Shown in pieces: positions 6,789 through 15,750 of a DNA stretch of 33,942 bases. Position 1 is the stretch's first letter, and each line of letters starts with the position of its first letter. Source of the stretch: Bryobacteraceae bacterium (GTDB lineage Bacteria; Acidobacteriota; Terriglobia; Bryobacterales; Bryobacteraceae); assembly GCA_019187195.1 (NCBI GenBank), contig JABAQT010000001.1, positions 1-33,942 of the forward strand, given 5' to 3'. A model generated the notes under the pieces. It was not told the DNA's origin. It saw nothing but the letters and a program-made list of their open reading frames with translations, and did not search any database. The translations under genes were made by a program, and so were the position numbers.

Positions 6789-8735
6789 ATGTCGATCGGT
6801 GAAAGCAAATTAGGACCCAATTATCCTGTTAGCATTCCTGACATACAGTTCTGGATGGATATGGTGCCGTGCCAGGCGGCATGCCCCGTGCGGACGGATG
6901 CGGGGCGGTATGTGCAACTGATCGCGGCTGGGGACTATGAGCAGGCCTATCTAACTGCGCGCTCGCCGAATCCGTTTGCGAGCGTATGCGGGCGGGTATG
7001 CGCGGCTCCTTGTGAAGACAGGTGCCGGCGGGGGAAGATCGACGCTCCGGTGAGTATCCGTGCGCTGAAGCGATTCGTGACGGAGAAGTATGGAGTTGAA
7101 TCGCTGGCTCCGGAGACGCAACAGCAACTGTTCCAGATACATTCCGATCCGGGGAACAAGACTGTATGGCACTTACCGCTGCTGCGGGAGAGCCGGAGGC
7201 AGCAGACACGGGAGAAGGTGGCGGTGATCGGCGCCGGACCGGCGGGGTTATCCTGCGCGCATGACCTGGCGCTGATGGGCTATGCGGTAACGGTATTTGA
7301 GGGCAGCGATACGCCGGGCGGCATGATGTATCACGGCATCCCGGAATTCCGGCTGACGCGATCGTTGATTCACAAAGAGATCGACCGCATTCTCGAGATG
7401 GGAGCGGAACTGCGGCTAAACGCTCCGCTGACGCCGGAGTTCGGCCTGAAGGAACTGCGGGAGCAAGGGTACGAGGCTGTTTTCCTGAGCGTGGGAACGC
7501 AACGCGGGCGCGACCTGGGCATCGAGGGAGCGGAACTGGACGGAGTGATTCGCGCCATCGACTATCTGCTGAATGTGAACAACGGCTATCGTGTCGATTT
7601 GGGCGGCAAAGTGGTGGTGATCGGCGGCGGTTTCGTCGCCTTTGACGCGGCGCGCATGGCGAGGCGAAGCGCGCCGGAGGAAGGGCACTCATCGGACCTG
7701 GCTCCGGCGCTCGACGCGGCGCGTTCGGCGTTGCGGGCGGGGATTTCCGACGTGACGATGATGAGTCTGGAATCGCTTGACGAGTTGCCGGTGATGCGCA
7801 CGGCGCAGGGTAAGGAAGAGTTCGAGGAGGCTCAGAGGGAAGGGATCCGGTTCCTGACGCAGAGGAGCGCGCGGAGATTCATAGGGGCGAACGGCCGGCT
7901 GAAGCAGATTGAACTGACCGGAGTGCGCCGGACTTATGACGACAGCGGGCGATTCAACCCCGAGTTTGACGACTCGGTTCGCGAGGTGGTGGAAGCCGAC
8001 ACGGTGATTCTGGCGATCGGGCAGCAGACGGATCTGTCATTCCTGAAGCCTGAGGACGGAGTAGAGTTGACGCCGCAGCGCACGGTGAAGGTGGACCGGC
8101 AGACATTGGCGACGAGCGCGGCGGGCATTTACGCGGGCGGCGACGCGGCATTTGGACCGCGCAACCTGATTGAAGCGGTGGCCAACGGCAAGCAGGCCGC
8201 GCTTTCGATTGACAACTACCTGCGCGGAGTGAGCGGGATGCCCGAAGTGCGGCTGCGGATCAGCAAGATCCGCACGAGAGAATATACGACCAGCCCGGAC
8301 TACGACAGACTGGAGCGGGAAGCGCCGCCGTCGATCGATCTGAAACGCAGGACCGGCATCTCCGAAGTGGAAACGGCATACAGCGAAGAGGAAGCGCGGC
8401 GGCAGGCGGAGCGCTGCCTGATGTGCCACATTCAGACGATCTACGACGCGGATAAATGCGTGCTGTGCAACCGGTGCGTAGATGTCTGTCCGGAGTACTG
8501 CCTGAAGCTGATCCCGGTGGAGGAAGCGGCGCTGGACGGGATAACGGCCGAGGAGATCCGACGGTCTTACGGCGATTCGGCGGACGGCGGGCCACTCTCG
8601 GTGATGATCAAGGACGACGACAAGTGCATCCGGTGCGGGCTTTGCGCGCTGCGCTGCCCGACGGATGCGATGACGATGGAGGTCTTCTTCTATGAAGAGT
8701 CTGAAACGATGGCTCGCCAAGGCGGGGCCCGCTGA
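6789..8735 (+). CDS. FAD/NAD(P)-dependent Fe-S oxidoreductase (GltD/DPYD-like) with C-terminal 2x[4Fe-4S]
   Basis: A 648-residue soluble flavo-iron-sulfur protein. Residues 20-100 are the N-terminal [4Fe-4S] domain of glutamate synthase small subunit/dihydropyrimidine dehydrogenase (C28, C32, C67, C71, C75, C79). An FAD site follows (GAGPAG at 148-153), then an NAD(P) site (IGGGF at 278-282) and the second FAD motif (YAGGDAAFGP, 448-457). A C-terminal ferredoxin-like dicluster has C557/C560/C563/C567 and C613/C616/C619/C623. It heads the operon and overlaps the Rieske gene by 44 bp. It probably exchanges electrons between NAD(P)H and/or ferredoxin and the cytochrome b module. No glutamate synthase large subunit is nearby. 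The direction of electron flow is inferred. Confidence 0.88.
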   Translation: MSIGESKLGPNYPVSIPDIQFWMDMVPCQAACPVRTDAGRYVQLIAAGDYEQAYLTARSPNPFASVCGRVCAAPCEDRCRRGKIDAPVSIRALKRFVTEKYGVESLAPETQQQLFQIHSDPGNKTVWHLPLLRESRRQQTREKVAVIGAGPAGLSCAHDLALMGYAVTVFEGSDTPGGMMYHGIPEFRLTRSLIHKEIDRILEMGAELRLNAPLTPEFGLKELREQGYEAVFLSVGTQRGRDLGIEGAELDGVIRAIDYLLNVNNGYRVDLGGKVVVIGGGFVAFDAARMARRSAPEEGHSSDLAPALDAARSALRAGISDVTMMSLESLDELPVMRTAQGKEEFEEAQREGIRFLTQRSARRFIGANGRLKQIELTGVRRTYDDSGRFNPEFDDSVREVVEADTVILAIGQQTDLSFLKPEDGVELTPQRTVKVDRQTLATSAAGIYAGGDAAFGPRNLIEAVANGKQAALSIDNYLRGVSGMPEVRLRISKIRTREYTTSPDYDRLEREAPPSIDLKRRTGISEVETAYSEEEARRQAERCLMCHIQTIYDADKCVLCNRCVDVCPEYCLKLIPVEEAALDGITAEEIRRSYGDSADGGPLSVMIKDDDKCIRCGLCALRCPTDAMTMEVFFYEESETMARQGGAR

Positions 8736-9258
8736 GAAACCGGAGGGGAGCCCGTGCGAGAAGGGAGCGACGCGGCGCACGCTGTTCCATAAGATCGGGG
8801 TGGGGTCGCTGCTGAGCGGGATCGCGGGGCTGTGCTACGCAATGATGCGGCCACTGGTTCCGGATGTTCTTTATGAACAGGCGCGGAGGTTCAAGGCCGG
8901 GGCTCCGGACTCCTTTCCGGAGGGAGCCACGTTTCTCGAGGACCAGCGGGTGTTCGTCTTCCGGCGGGACAAGACATTTCACGCCATTTCGGCGGTGTGC
9001 ACGCATTTGGGCTGCACGGTGAAGATGGTCAATCTCAATCAGCCGAAGACGGTGCAGATCGGGGGCAAGCCGGTGGAGGTTCACTACGAGTTTGCGTGCC
9101 CGTGTCATGGATCAAAATACTACGGCGACGGCACGAACTACGCGGGTCCGGCTCCGAAGCCACTCGAGTGGTACAAACTCGCGGTGTCGCCCGATGACGG
9201 GGCGCTGGTTGTGGATTTGAGCGAGCCGGTAGACAAGAACTTCCGGTTGACGGTGTAA
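8692..9258 (+). CDS. Rieske [2Fe-2S] protein of a bc/b6f-type complex
   Basis: 188 residues. The N-terminus has a twin-arginine motif (TRRTLF, residues 28-33) and a hydrophobic helix (about 35-52), as expected for a Tat-exported, membrane-anchored Rieske subunit. Cluster ligands are C103/H105 in CTHLGC and C136/H139 in CPCHGS; the two loop cysteines C108 and C138 would form the usual disulfide. GGAGG lies 9 nt before the ATG at 8692, inside the preceding gene, and supports the 44-bp overlap. It should accept electrons from quinol at the cytochrome b encoded next and pass them to the pentaheme cytochrome c. Confidence 0.93.
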   Translation: MKSLKRWLAKAGPAEKPEGSPCEKGATRRTLFHKIGVGSLLSGIAGLCYAMMRPLVPDVLYEQARRFKAGAPDSFPEGATFLEDQRVFVFRRDKTFHAISAVCTHLGCTVKMVNLNQPKTVQIGGKPVEVHYEFACPCHGSKYYGDGTNYAGPAPKPLEWYKLAVSPDDGALVVDLSEPVDKNFRLTV

Positions 9259-9268
9259 GGAGCGTGAG

Positions 9269-10582
9269 ATGGAGGCCAAGCGCGGCATATTCGAGAAGTT
9301 GTTCTGGACGTGGACTCCGAAGACCGAGCGCGAGGCGGGCGATTCCGTGGTGCGGAACCTGCTGCTGCACTGGTTTCCGGCGAAGGTCACGAACGCGAGT
9401 TTGAGCTTCGGGTATTCCTTCTGGCTGGGCACGATATCGGCGGTGCTGTTCGCGCTGCTGGCGCTGACGGGAATGATTCTGATGTTTCTGTACGTGCCGT
9501 CGGTGGAGCGGGCCTACCAATCCATCAAAGACATCGAGTTCGCGGTTGCGTTCGGATGGTACCTGCGCGGCGTTCACCGCATTTCGGCGCACCTGATGGT
9601 GGCGGTGGTTTTCCTGCACATGGTGCGTGTGTTCCTGACGGGCGCGTACCGCAACGGGGTGGCGGTGCACCAGAACCGGCCGCTGAACTGGATCATCGGA
9701 GTGGCGCTGCTGCTGTGCACGCTGTTGTTGTCCTTCACGGGGTATCTGCTCCCCTGGGACCAGTTGGCGTACTGGGCGATCATGGTGGGCACCAACATCG
9801 CGAGCGCGGCCCCGGTGGTGGGGGAGCGGATCCGGTTTGTGCTGCTCGGAGGAAACACGATCGACCAGAACACGCTGATCCGTTTTTACGTATTGCACTG
9901 CTTCTTTCTTCCCGTGGCGGTGCTGTTCCTGTTCGTGTGGCACATGTGGCGCATCCGGAAGGATCACGGCCTGGCGTGCGTGGACCGGCTGGCGCGGACT
10001 CAAAAGCGGATAGCGGCTATCGTACCCACGAAGACGTACTCGCTGCTGGGCGTGGCGAAGGGACGAACGGTGCATGTCGAGGCGTCGCTTGTGGACGAGG
10101 AGTCGGAGACCGTGCCATCGTCGCCGAATCTCACGCAGCGGCTGCTGGTGGTGACGCTGGTGACTGTCGTGGCAGTGTCACTGCTGGCGATTGCGCTGCC
10201 GACGCCTTTGGAGGAGGCCGCCAATCCGAAAGTGACGCCCAACCCGGCGAAGGCTCCCTGGTACTTTCTGTGGCTGCAGGAGTTGGTTACCGACACGACG
10301 ATTCACCTGGGCGGGTTCACGGTTAACGGGGCGTTCGTGGGCGGCATTCTGATTCCAGGGTTGATAGTGGCCGGGCTGATCGTGTGGCCGTTCCTTGACC
10401 GAAGCCCAGTGTCAGCGGCAGGCGTCTGGTTCGCGGCGGCACGGCGGCGGCAGAACACGATCTTTCTGCTGCTGGTGTTGGCAGTACTTGTGCTGACGAT
10501 CATCGGGACCTTCCTACGCGGGCCGTTCTGGCACTTTTACTGGCCGTGGGACGCCTGGCCCGAGGCTCCCAAACATTTCTGA
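9269..10582 (+). CDS. Fused cytochrome b (b6 + subunit IV type)
   Basis: 437 residues with about eight membrane helices. The heme ligands are H103/H210 and H117/H225. The H210-H225 spacing of 15 is the b6 pattern rather than the mitochondrial/proteobacterial 14. No cysteine precedes the first helix, so a b6f-style covalent c-type heme is not indicated. The quinol-oxidation motif PEWY of subunit IV is replaced by APWYF in a KAPWYFLWLQEL segment. A hydrophilic linker at about 230-285 joins the b6-like and IV-like halves. AAGGAG sits 6 nt before the ATG. It forms the membrane core of a quinol:cytochrome c complex with the Rieske gene before it and the cytochrome c gene after it; menaquinol is the likely substrate. 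Confidence 0.92.
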   Translation: MEAKRGIFEKLFWTWTPKTEREAGDSVVRNLLLHWFPAKVTNASLSFGYSFWLGTISAVLFALLALTGMILMFLYVPSVERAYQSIKDIEFAVAFGWYLRGVHRISAHLMVAVVFLHMVRVFLTGAYRNGVAVHQNRPLNWIIGVALLLCTLLLSFTGYLLPWDQLAYWAIMVGTNIASAAPVVGERIRFVLLGGNTIDQNTLIRFYVLHCFFLPVAVLFLFVWHMWRIRKDHGLACVDRLARTQKRIAAIVPTKTYSLLGVAKGRTVHVEASLVDEESETVPSSPNLTQRLLVVTLVTVVAVSLLAIALPTPLEEAANPKVTPNPAKAPWYFLWLQELVTDTTIHLGGFTVNGAFVGGILIPGLIVAGLIVWPFLDRSPVSAAGVWFAAARRRQNTIFLLLVLAVLVLTIIGTFLRGPFWHFYWPWDAWPEAPKHF

Positions 10583-10590
10583 GGAACGAG

Positions 10591-11805
10591 ATGAAACCAA
10601 ACAAACGGGACGTAATGTGGATCTCCGCACTCGGTATCGCGCTGTTGATCACGCTGGGGTTCGTGTACGACCGGCACTTCGCGCCGGAGTGGAAGGACTA
10701 CCAGGACGAGTTCCGCGAGATGATCGCGGAGAAGTACGGGGAGGCGCGGGCGGCGCAGGTTCCGGCCGGGGTGCAGCAGATATGGGTAAAGGAGCTGAAT
10801 CGCGTGGACCGCTGCACGACATGTCACCAGGGAGTGGAGTGGAAGGGAATGGAGAGCGCGCCGGAGCCATTCCGGACACATTCGAAGGAGCCGTTGGCCA
10901 AGCATCCGATCTCGAAGTACGGTTGCACGGTATGTCATGGCGGCCAGGGGTACGCGGTGGACACCGAGTCAGCGCACGCGGTGGCGGTGGAGCATTGGGA
11001 GGAGCCGTTGCTTGGAGCGGAGATGGCGGCGGCCTACACGGTGAGCGACAGGAACGCCCTGCTGCAGGTGAACTGTAACGGATGCCATCGCTACGACCGG
11101 GAAACCAAGGGCGCGGACGTGATCAACCGCGGAAAGCAACTGATCGCGGAGAAAGGGTGCCGCGCGTGCCATGTGATCAATGGGCGTGGGGGAACGGTGG
11201 GGCCGAATCTGACCAACGTGGGCGAATTGTCGCCGGAGCAGTATGACTATGACAGGTTGAACGGGAAGAAGTCCGTGTTTGCGTGGCATATGGCGCATTT
11301 CAAGGATCCGAAGGCCATGTCGCCGGCGACGGTGATGCCGAACTTCGGGCTGAACAGCAAGGACGCGCAGGCGCTGACGCTTCTGGTGATGAGTTGGAAA
11401 CGACGCGCACTTCCGGTGGAGTACATACCGGGGTTTCAGCAGGCGGATGTGCCCACACCCGAGGAGCAGCGGAGAGAGAGCGAGATGTTGACGGGAAAGG
11501 GAGCATTCTTTGTGCGCAAGGGATGCTTTATCTGCCATGACGTTTCGTCATTCGGCATTCAGTCCGCCTCGAAGATCGGACCCGACCTTTCGATTGCCGT
11601 CACCGATGTACAGAGCCGGTTCGGCAGGACGCTGGAAGATTTTCTGGCGCAACCGACGGGGACGATGGCGGTGGTGCTTTCGACGCAGATTCATCTGTCG
11701 AACGAGGAGCGGGCGGAGGCGATCGAGAAACTGCATGAGGCTTACAAGATCAAAGAGGCCGAATCCGGCAAGGCAGCGCAGGGAGAGGCCAGGAAAGGAA
11801 AGTGA
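10591..11805 (+). CDS. Membrane-anchored pentaheme cytochrome c
   Basis: 404 residues from ATG 10591, eight bases after the cytochrome b stop. An uncleaved N-terminal helix (9-26) anchors a periplasmic domain with five CXXCH motifs at 75-79, 112-116, 162-166, 190-194 and 312-316. The fourth and fifth sit in mono-heme cytochrome-c-like folds with GPNL/GPDL segments; MP at 249-250 may supply an axial methionine. The tail after residue 385 is charged and low-complexity. By position it should link the Rieske/cytochrome b module to NosZ. The family is not a named standard cytochrome c1 or f, so this subunit is unusual. The stop overlaps a possible GTG start of nosZ. Confidence 0.9.
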   Translation: MKPNKRDVMWISALGIALLITLGFVYDRHFAPEWKDYQDEFREMIAEKYGEARAAQVPAGVQQIWVKELNRVDRCTTCHQGVEWKGMESAPEPFRTHSKEPLAKHPISKYGCTVCHGGQGYAVDTESAHAVAVEHWEEPLLGAEMAAAYTVSDRNALLQVNCNGCHRYDRETKGADVINRGKQLIAEKGCRACHVINGRGGTVGPNLTNVGELSPEQYDYDRLNGKKSVFAWHMAHFKDPKAMSPATVMPNFGLNSKDAQALTLLVMSWKRRALPVEYIPGFQQADVPTPEEQRRESEMLTGKGAFFVRKGCFICHDVSSFGIQSASKIGPDLSIAVTDVQSRFGRTLEDFLAQPTGTMAVVLSTQIHLSNEERAEAIEKLHEAYKIKEAESGKAAQGEARKGK

Positions 11806-11813
11806 GCATTCAA

Positions 11814-13751
11814 ATGGCAATCATTCGAAAATACCGGTGGATGACCGCGGCGGTTGTATTGCTTGTGGCGGCGGCTTTAATGGGAACATCGTGCCGGGGA
11901 CGGCGCAAGCGGGCCGTCATACAGCGCGGCGACGTGGGTGAAGCGGCGGTTTCGACGTATGTGGCTCCGGGGGACATGGACGAATTCTACCTGTTCTCTT
12001 CCGGCGGACATTCCGGGAACATATACGTCGCCGGGGTGCCGTCGATGCGGCACATCGCGACGATTCCGGTGTTCACGCCGTATCCGGGGACCGGCTACGG
12101 ATACGACAAGGAAACGAAGGAGATGCTCGGCCGGTATACATGGGGGGATGTACACCATCCGTCGATCAGCCAGACCAACGGCGATTATGACGGGCGCTGG
12201 ATGTTCGTGAACGACAACGCGAACAACCGCGTGGCGCGGATCGACCTTCGGGACTTCAAGACAAAACAGATTCTGGGGCCGCTGCCGAACGTTTCGGGAA
12301 ACCACGGCTCTTCGTTTGTGACGCCGAACACGGAGTACATACTTTCCGCGTCGCGTTTTTCCGCGCCGGTTCCGCGGTCGGCATACGCGCCGATCGAGCA
12401 GTACGCAACCGCATATAAAGGTATCGTCGCGGGGGTGAAGGTCGACCCGCAGACCGGACGCATGAGCATGGGATGGGAGATTGTGATGCCGCCGTTCAAT
12501 TACGATCTTGGCTCGGCGGGCAAGGGACCGAGCAACGGCTGGGCATTCTGGACGTCCTACAACGCGGAGCGGGCAACGGGAAAACTGGAGGTGACCTCGA
12601 CGCAAAAAGACCGCGACTACGTAGCGGCGGTGAACTGGAAGGCCGCCGAGAAGGCCATTGCGGACGGGAAGTATAAGACGATCGACGGGGCGAAGGTGAT
12701 TGATCCGAAAGCGACGCCGGGCGTCGTATGGCTGATGCCGTGCGCGAAGAGTCCGCACGGAGCCGATGTGACTCCGGACGGGAAGTATATCGTGTGCAGC
12801 GGGAAACTGCAGTCGATCACGACGGTATACAGTTTCGACAAGATCCAGAACGCGATTCAGAAGCAGGATTACTCGGGCGATGAAGACGGGATTCCGGTGA
12901 TTCGCTATGACGCGATCAAGGAGGCCGAGGTGAACGTGGGGCTCGGGCCGCTGCATACACAGTACGACGATCAGGGGTACGCCTACACCAGCCTGTTCGT
13001 GGAGAGCGCCGTCGCCAAGTGGAAGCTCGGGACCTGGGAAGTGGTGGATAAGATCCCGGTGTCATACAACATCGGCCATCTGTGCGCGGCCGAGGGCGAC
13101 ACGATGCACCCGAAGGGGAAGTATCTGATCGCGCTCAACAAGCTTTCGCATGGCCGCCACATCAGCGTGGGGCCTTCGCAACCGGAGGCTTCGCAACTGA
13201 TCGGAATTTCGGGAGAAAAGATGAAGCTGCTGTATGACGCCTTCACCGAGCCCGAACCGCATTACGCGCAGATGATCAAGGTGGAGACTTTGAAGCCGAT
13301 CGAAGTCTATCCGAAGGAGGCGAACAAGAATCCGAATGCGATCTGGGATATCAAAGACGCCAAGGTGGATCGCAACGGAAGTAACGTGACGGTAAAGATG
13401 ATCGCGGTGCGGAGCAACTTTGAACCGAACCGGATCGAGGTCAACCAGGGGGACCATGTGACGGTGCACCTGACAAACATCGAGCAGACGACGGATGAAC
13501 TGCATGGGTGGGGGCTGGTCGACTACGACATCAACATCGTCGTCGATCCGGGCGAAACGAAGACGGTGGAGTTCGTGGCCGACAAGCCGGGCGTGTATGC
13601 GTACTATTGCACGAACTTCTGCTCCGCGCTGCACCAGGAGATGCAAGGGTATCTGCTGGTGAAACCGCGCGGAGGCGGAGGGCCGGCGGCGGCCGTCAAG
13701 CGGGACACGAAGGGCAACCTGACGGCCCTGAGGCAGGAGGCGCCGAGATGA
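11814..13751 (+). CDS. nosZ: Nitrous-oxide reductase NosZ, clade II (Sec type)
   Basis: Reduces N2O to N2 in the periplasm. About 645 residues from ATG 11814; an in-frame GTG at 11802 is possible and is used for the numbering here. The seven CuZ histidines are visible: H118/H119 in DVHHPS, H168, H319, H385, H426 and H487. The C-terminal cupredoxin carries CuA: H568, C603, C607, H611 and M614. The N-terminus is a simple hydrophobic signal without twin arginines, ending near GTSC, which could be a Sec or lipoprotein signal. This Sec-type leader and the neighbours (NosB-like, NosDFLY, Rieske/cytochrome b, no NosR) mark the atypical clade II enzyme. It overlaps the next gene by ATGA. Confidence 0.97.
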   Translation: MAIIRKYRWMTAAVVLLVAAALMGTSCRGRRKRAVIQRGDVGEAAVSTYVAPGDMDEFYLFSSGGHSGNIYVAGVPSMRHIATIPVFTPYPGTGYGYDKETKEMLGRYTWGDVHHPSISQTNGDYDGRWMFVNDNANNRVARIDLRDFKTKQILGPLPNVSGNHGSSFVTPNTEYILSASRFSAPVPRSAYAPIEQYATAYKGIVAGVKVDPQTGRMSMGWEIVMPPFNYDLGSAGKGPSNGWAFWTSYNAERATGKLEVTSTQKDRDYVAAVNWKAAEKAIADGKYKTIDGAKVIDPKATPGVVWLMPCAKSPHGADVTPDGKYIVCSGKLQSITTVYSFDKIQNAIQKQDYSGDEDGIPVIRYDAIKEAEVNVGLGPLHTQYDDQGYAYTSLFVESAVAKWKLGTWEVVDKIPVSYNIGHLCAAEGDTMHPKGKYLIALNKLSHGRHISVGPSQPEASQLIGISGEKMKLLYDAFTEPEPHYAQMIKVETLKPIEVYPKEANKNPNAIWDIKDAKVDRNGSNVTVKMIAVRSNFEPNRIEVNQGDHVTVHLTNIEQTTDELHGWGLVDYDINIVVDPGETKTVEFVADKPGVYAYYCTNFCSALHQEMQGYLLVKPRGGGGPAAAVKRDTKGNLTALRQEAPR

Positions 13752-14401
13752 CCGCGGGAGCGGCGAGCGGACGGCTGCGGTGGTTGGACGGTTTTTTCGA
13801 CCGGGACTTAACACCGGCCAGCCGCATTCTGATCATTGCCGGCGTGGCGCTTCTGCTACCGGTGTATCTTACACCGATGTATAACATGACGCTGATATCG
13901 AATCAGTTTCCGGACGGCCTGGAACTGCACATCTATGCCTCGAAGATCGAGGGCGCGAAGACGGCCGCGCGCGATGATCTGCGGGAGATCAATACGCTGA
14001 ATCATTACATCGGAATGCGGCCGTTGCTCGAGAGCGATTTCAGCGAGTTCAAGTGGCTGCCGCTAGCTATTGGGGCTTTTGCCGTGCTGGCGTTGCGCGC
14101 CGCCGTGATTGGAAAGATGTCGAAACTGGTGGACGTAGTCGTGCTTTTCGTGTACTTCGGGCTGTTCTCACTGTGGAGCTTTCATGACCGGCTCTTCCAA
14201 TACGGCCACAACCTGGACCCAACCGCTCCGGTAAAGGTGCAGCCGTTCACACCGCCGCTGTTCGGAACACAGAAGATTGCCAACTTCACGGTGACGAACA
14301 TGCCGGATCTCGGGTCATACCTGATGGTCGCGTTTTCGGCTCTGCTGATTGCGGCGGTGTGGCATTCCGCGCGGCAGGCGCCGCGGGATGCGGCGGCATG
14401 A
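13748..14401 (+). CDS. nosB: NosB-like membrane protein
   Basis: 217 residues, start ATG overlapping the nosZ stop (ATGA). Four predicted helices (about 25-43, 100-120, 125-145, 195-213) flank a periplasmic-type loop of about 55 residues and another near 150-190. Conserved-looking polar/metal-capable residues occur in TLNHYIGM, SFHDR and QYGHNLDP. Position between nosZ and nosD, length and topology fit NosB, a membrane protein of unknown biochemical role that is characteristic of clade II nos clusters. The assignment rests on context and general pattern, not on a catalytic motif. Confidence 0.65.
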   Translation: MTAGAASGRLRWLDGFFDRDLTPASRILIIAGVALLLPVYLTPMYNMTLISNQFPDGLELHIYASKIEGAKTAARDDLREINTLNHYIGMRPLLESDFSEFKWLPLAIGAFAVLALRAAVIGKMSKLVDVVVLFVYFGLFSLWSFHDRLFQYGHNLDPTAPVKVQPFTPPLFGTQKIANFTVTNMPDLGSYLMVAFSALLIAAVWHSARQAPRDAAA

Positions 14402-15750
14402 GGAGGGGAGCGGCGTGCGCGGCGCTGTACTGCGCGATTGTTGGCGCCAGGGCGGCGGAACTGCGCGCCGGCCCTGGAGAGCGATTCGCGACGATCCTGG
14501 AGGCAGTCGATCGCGCGCAGCCTCACGATGTCATTCGCGTCAGGGGCGGAACGCATGTGGGCGACCTCGTCCTCGACAAGACGGTGCGTTTGACCGGCGA
14601 GGGGCGCCCGGTGATCCGCGGCTCGGGAAAGGGCAGCATCATTACAGTACGCGCGCCGGAGTGCGTCATCAGCGGTTTTCGCGTGGAGCACAGCGGCAAC
14701 TCGCTGATGGATGAGGATTCGGGGATTCTGTTGTATTCGAACGGAAATCAGATCACGGACAACGAACTGGACGATGTTCTGTTCGGGATCTATTTTTACG
14801 GATCGAACGGCAACACGGCGCGAGGGAACACGATCCGCGGGCGTCCGCGGATCGAGCAGGGCGAACGCGGCGCGGGTTTGCACTTCTGGAATTGCGACCG
14901 CAACCACATCGAGGAGAACGTAATCAGCGGAACGCGGGACGGCATGTACCTGCAGAATGCGAGCGAGAGCGTCATCCGGCGCAACCGGATTGTCCAGGTG
15001 CGGTATGGCCTGCACTATATGTATTCGAACGGCAATGTTTTCGAGGACAACTTCTTCGAGGACAACGTGGCGGGGGCGGCGATCATGTACTCGAGCCGGA
15101 TCCAACTGCGGAGGAACCGGTTTGCACGGAATCGCGGATTCAGTTCGTTTGGAATTCTGTTTCAGGATTCGACGGATATTACCGTCGAACAGAACATCAT
15201 CTCGGACAACGCAACGGGCATTTTCGCTGAATCGCTGCGGTCGAGCACGTTCCGCCGCAACCTGATATCGGGCAACGATACGGCGCTGGAGATGTTTGCG
15301 AGCGTGTCGGGAAACGAGTTCACGGAGAACAATTTTGTGGCGAATCTGACCCCGATCCGGGTGATAGGCCGGACGACATCGACCCGATGGAGCAAGGACG
15401 GCCGCGGCAACTACTGGAGCGAATATGACGGCTATGATCTCGACGGGGATGGCGTGGGCGACGTCCCGTTTCAGATCAGGAATCTGTTCGAGAAGATGGA
15501 GGGCAACCATCCGCGGCTACGGATCTACTTTCAGAGTCCGGCCGCGCAGGCGCTGGCGGCGGCGGAGCGGACATTTCCCATCATGCGAAGCGCCGCCGAG
15601 GCGGATCCGAAGCCGCTGATGCGCCCCGTTGACCTGGGAATTCCAACGAACGGGGGGAAGAGGTGGAAGGCCGCTTACGCCGTGACCGCCGCGTCCATAG
15701 CAGGCGCCGGGTTGCTGGCCGGCATGATGCTGATCAAGCACAATGGATAG
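14398..15750 (+). CDS. nosD: NosD, periplasmic beta-helix copper-maturation protein
   Basis: 450 residues from ATG 14398, which overlaps the preceding stop. It has a signal peptide (about 1-20). About 15 beta-helix turns follow, rich in NxI and GNxI-type repeats, then the NosD-typical WSKDGRGNYWSEYDGYDLDGDG region and PF. A C-terminal hydrophobic helix (about 428-447) may anchor it to the membrane. NosD works with the NosF/NosY ABC complex to mature the CuZ site of NosZ and can interact with the copper chaperone NosL; all three partners are downstream. It overlaps nosF by 8 bp if the upstream ATG of nosF is used. Confidence 0.93.
   Translation: MRRGAACAALYCAIVGARAAELRAGPGERFATILEAVDRAQPHDVIRVRGGTHVGDLVLDKTVRLTGEGRPVIRGSGKGSIITVRAPECVISGFRVEHSGNSLMDEDSGILLYSNGNQITDNELDDVLFGIYFYGSNGNTARGNTIRGRPRIEQGERGAGLHFWNCDRNHIEENVISGTRDGMYLQNASESVIRRNRIVQVRYGLHYMYSNGNVFEDNFFEDNVAGAAIMYSSRIQLRRNRFARNRGFSSFGILFQDSTDITVEQNIISDNATGIFAESLRSSTFRRNLISGNDTALEMFASVSGNEFTENNFVANLTPIRVIGRTTSTRWSKDGRGNYWSEYDGYDLDGDGVGDVPFQIRNLFEKMEGNHPRLRIYFQSPAAQALAAAERTFPIMRSAAEADPKPLMRPVDLGIPTNGGKRWKAAYAVTAASIAGAGLLAGMMLIKHNG

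Noticed and set aside
6789..8735. Glutamate synthase small subunit GltD
   Set aside because: No large subunit nearby, a C-terminal ferredoxin dicluster is present, and the gene is embedded in a respiratory operon.
9310..10326. 338-codon plus-strand frame inside the cytochrome b gene
   Set aside because: Gly/Arg/Ala-rich out-of-frame reading without membrane helices; the cytochrome b frame has all heme ligands.
11802..11813. GTG at 11802 as the nosZ start
   Set aside because: The purine-rich GGAAAGGAAA abuts it too closely. ATG 11814 gives a better signal peptide and better spacing, although the GTG cannot be excluded.
11802..13751. Tat-type (clade I) NosZ
   Set aside because: No twin-arginine motif in the leader, and the gene set lacks NosR/NosX while having NosB-like and Rieske/cytochrome b genes.
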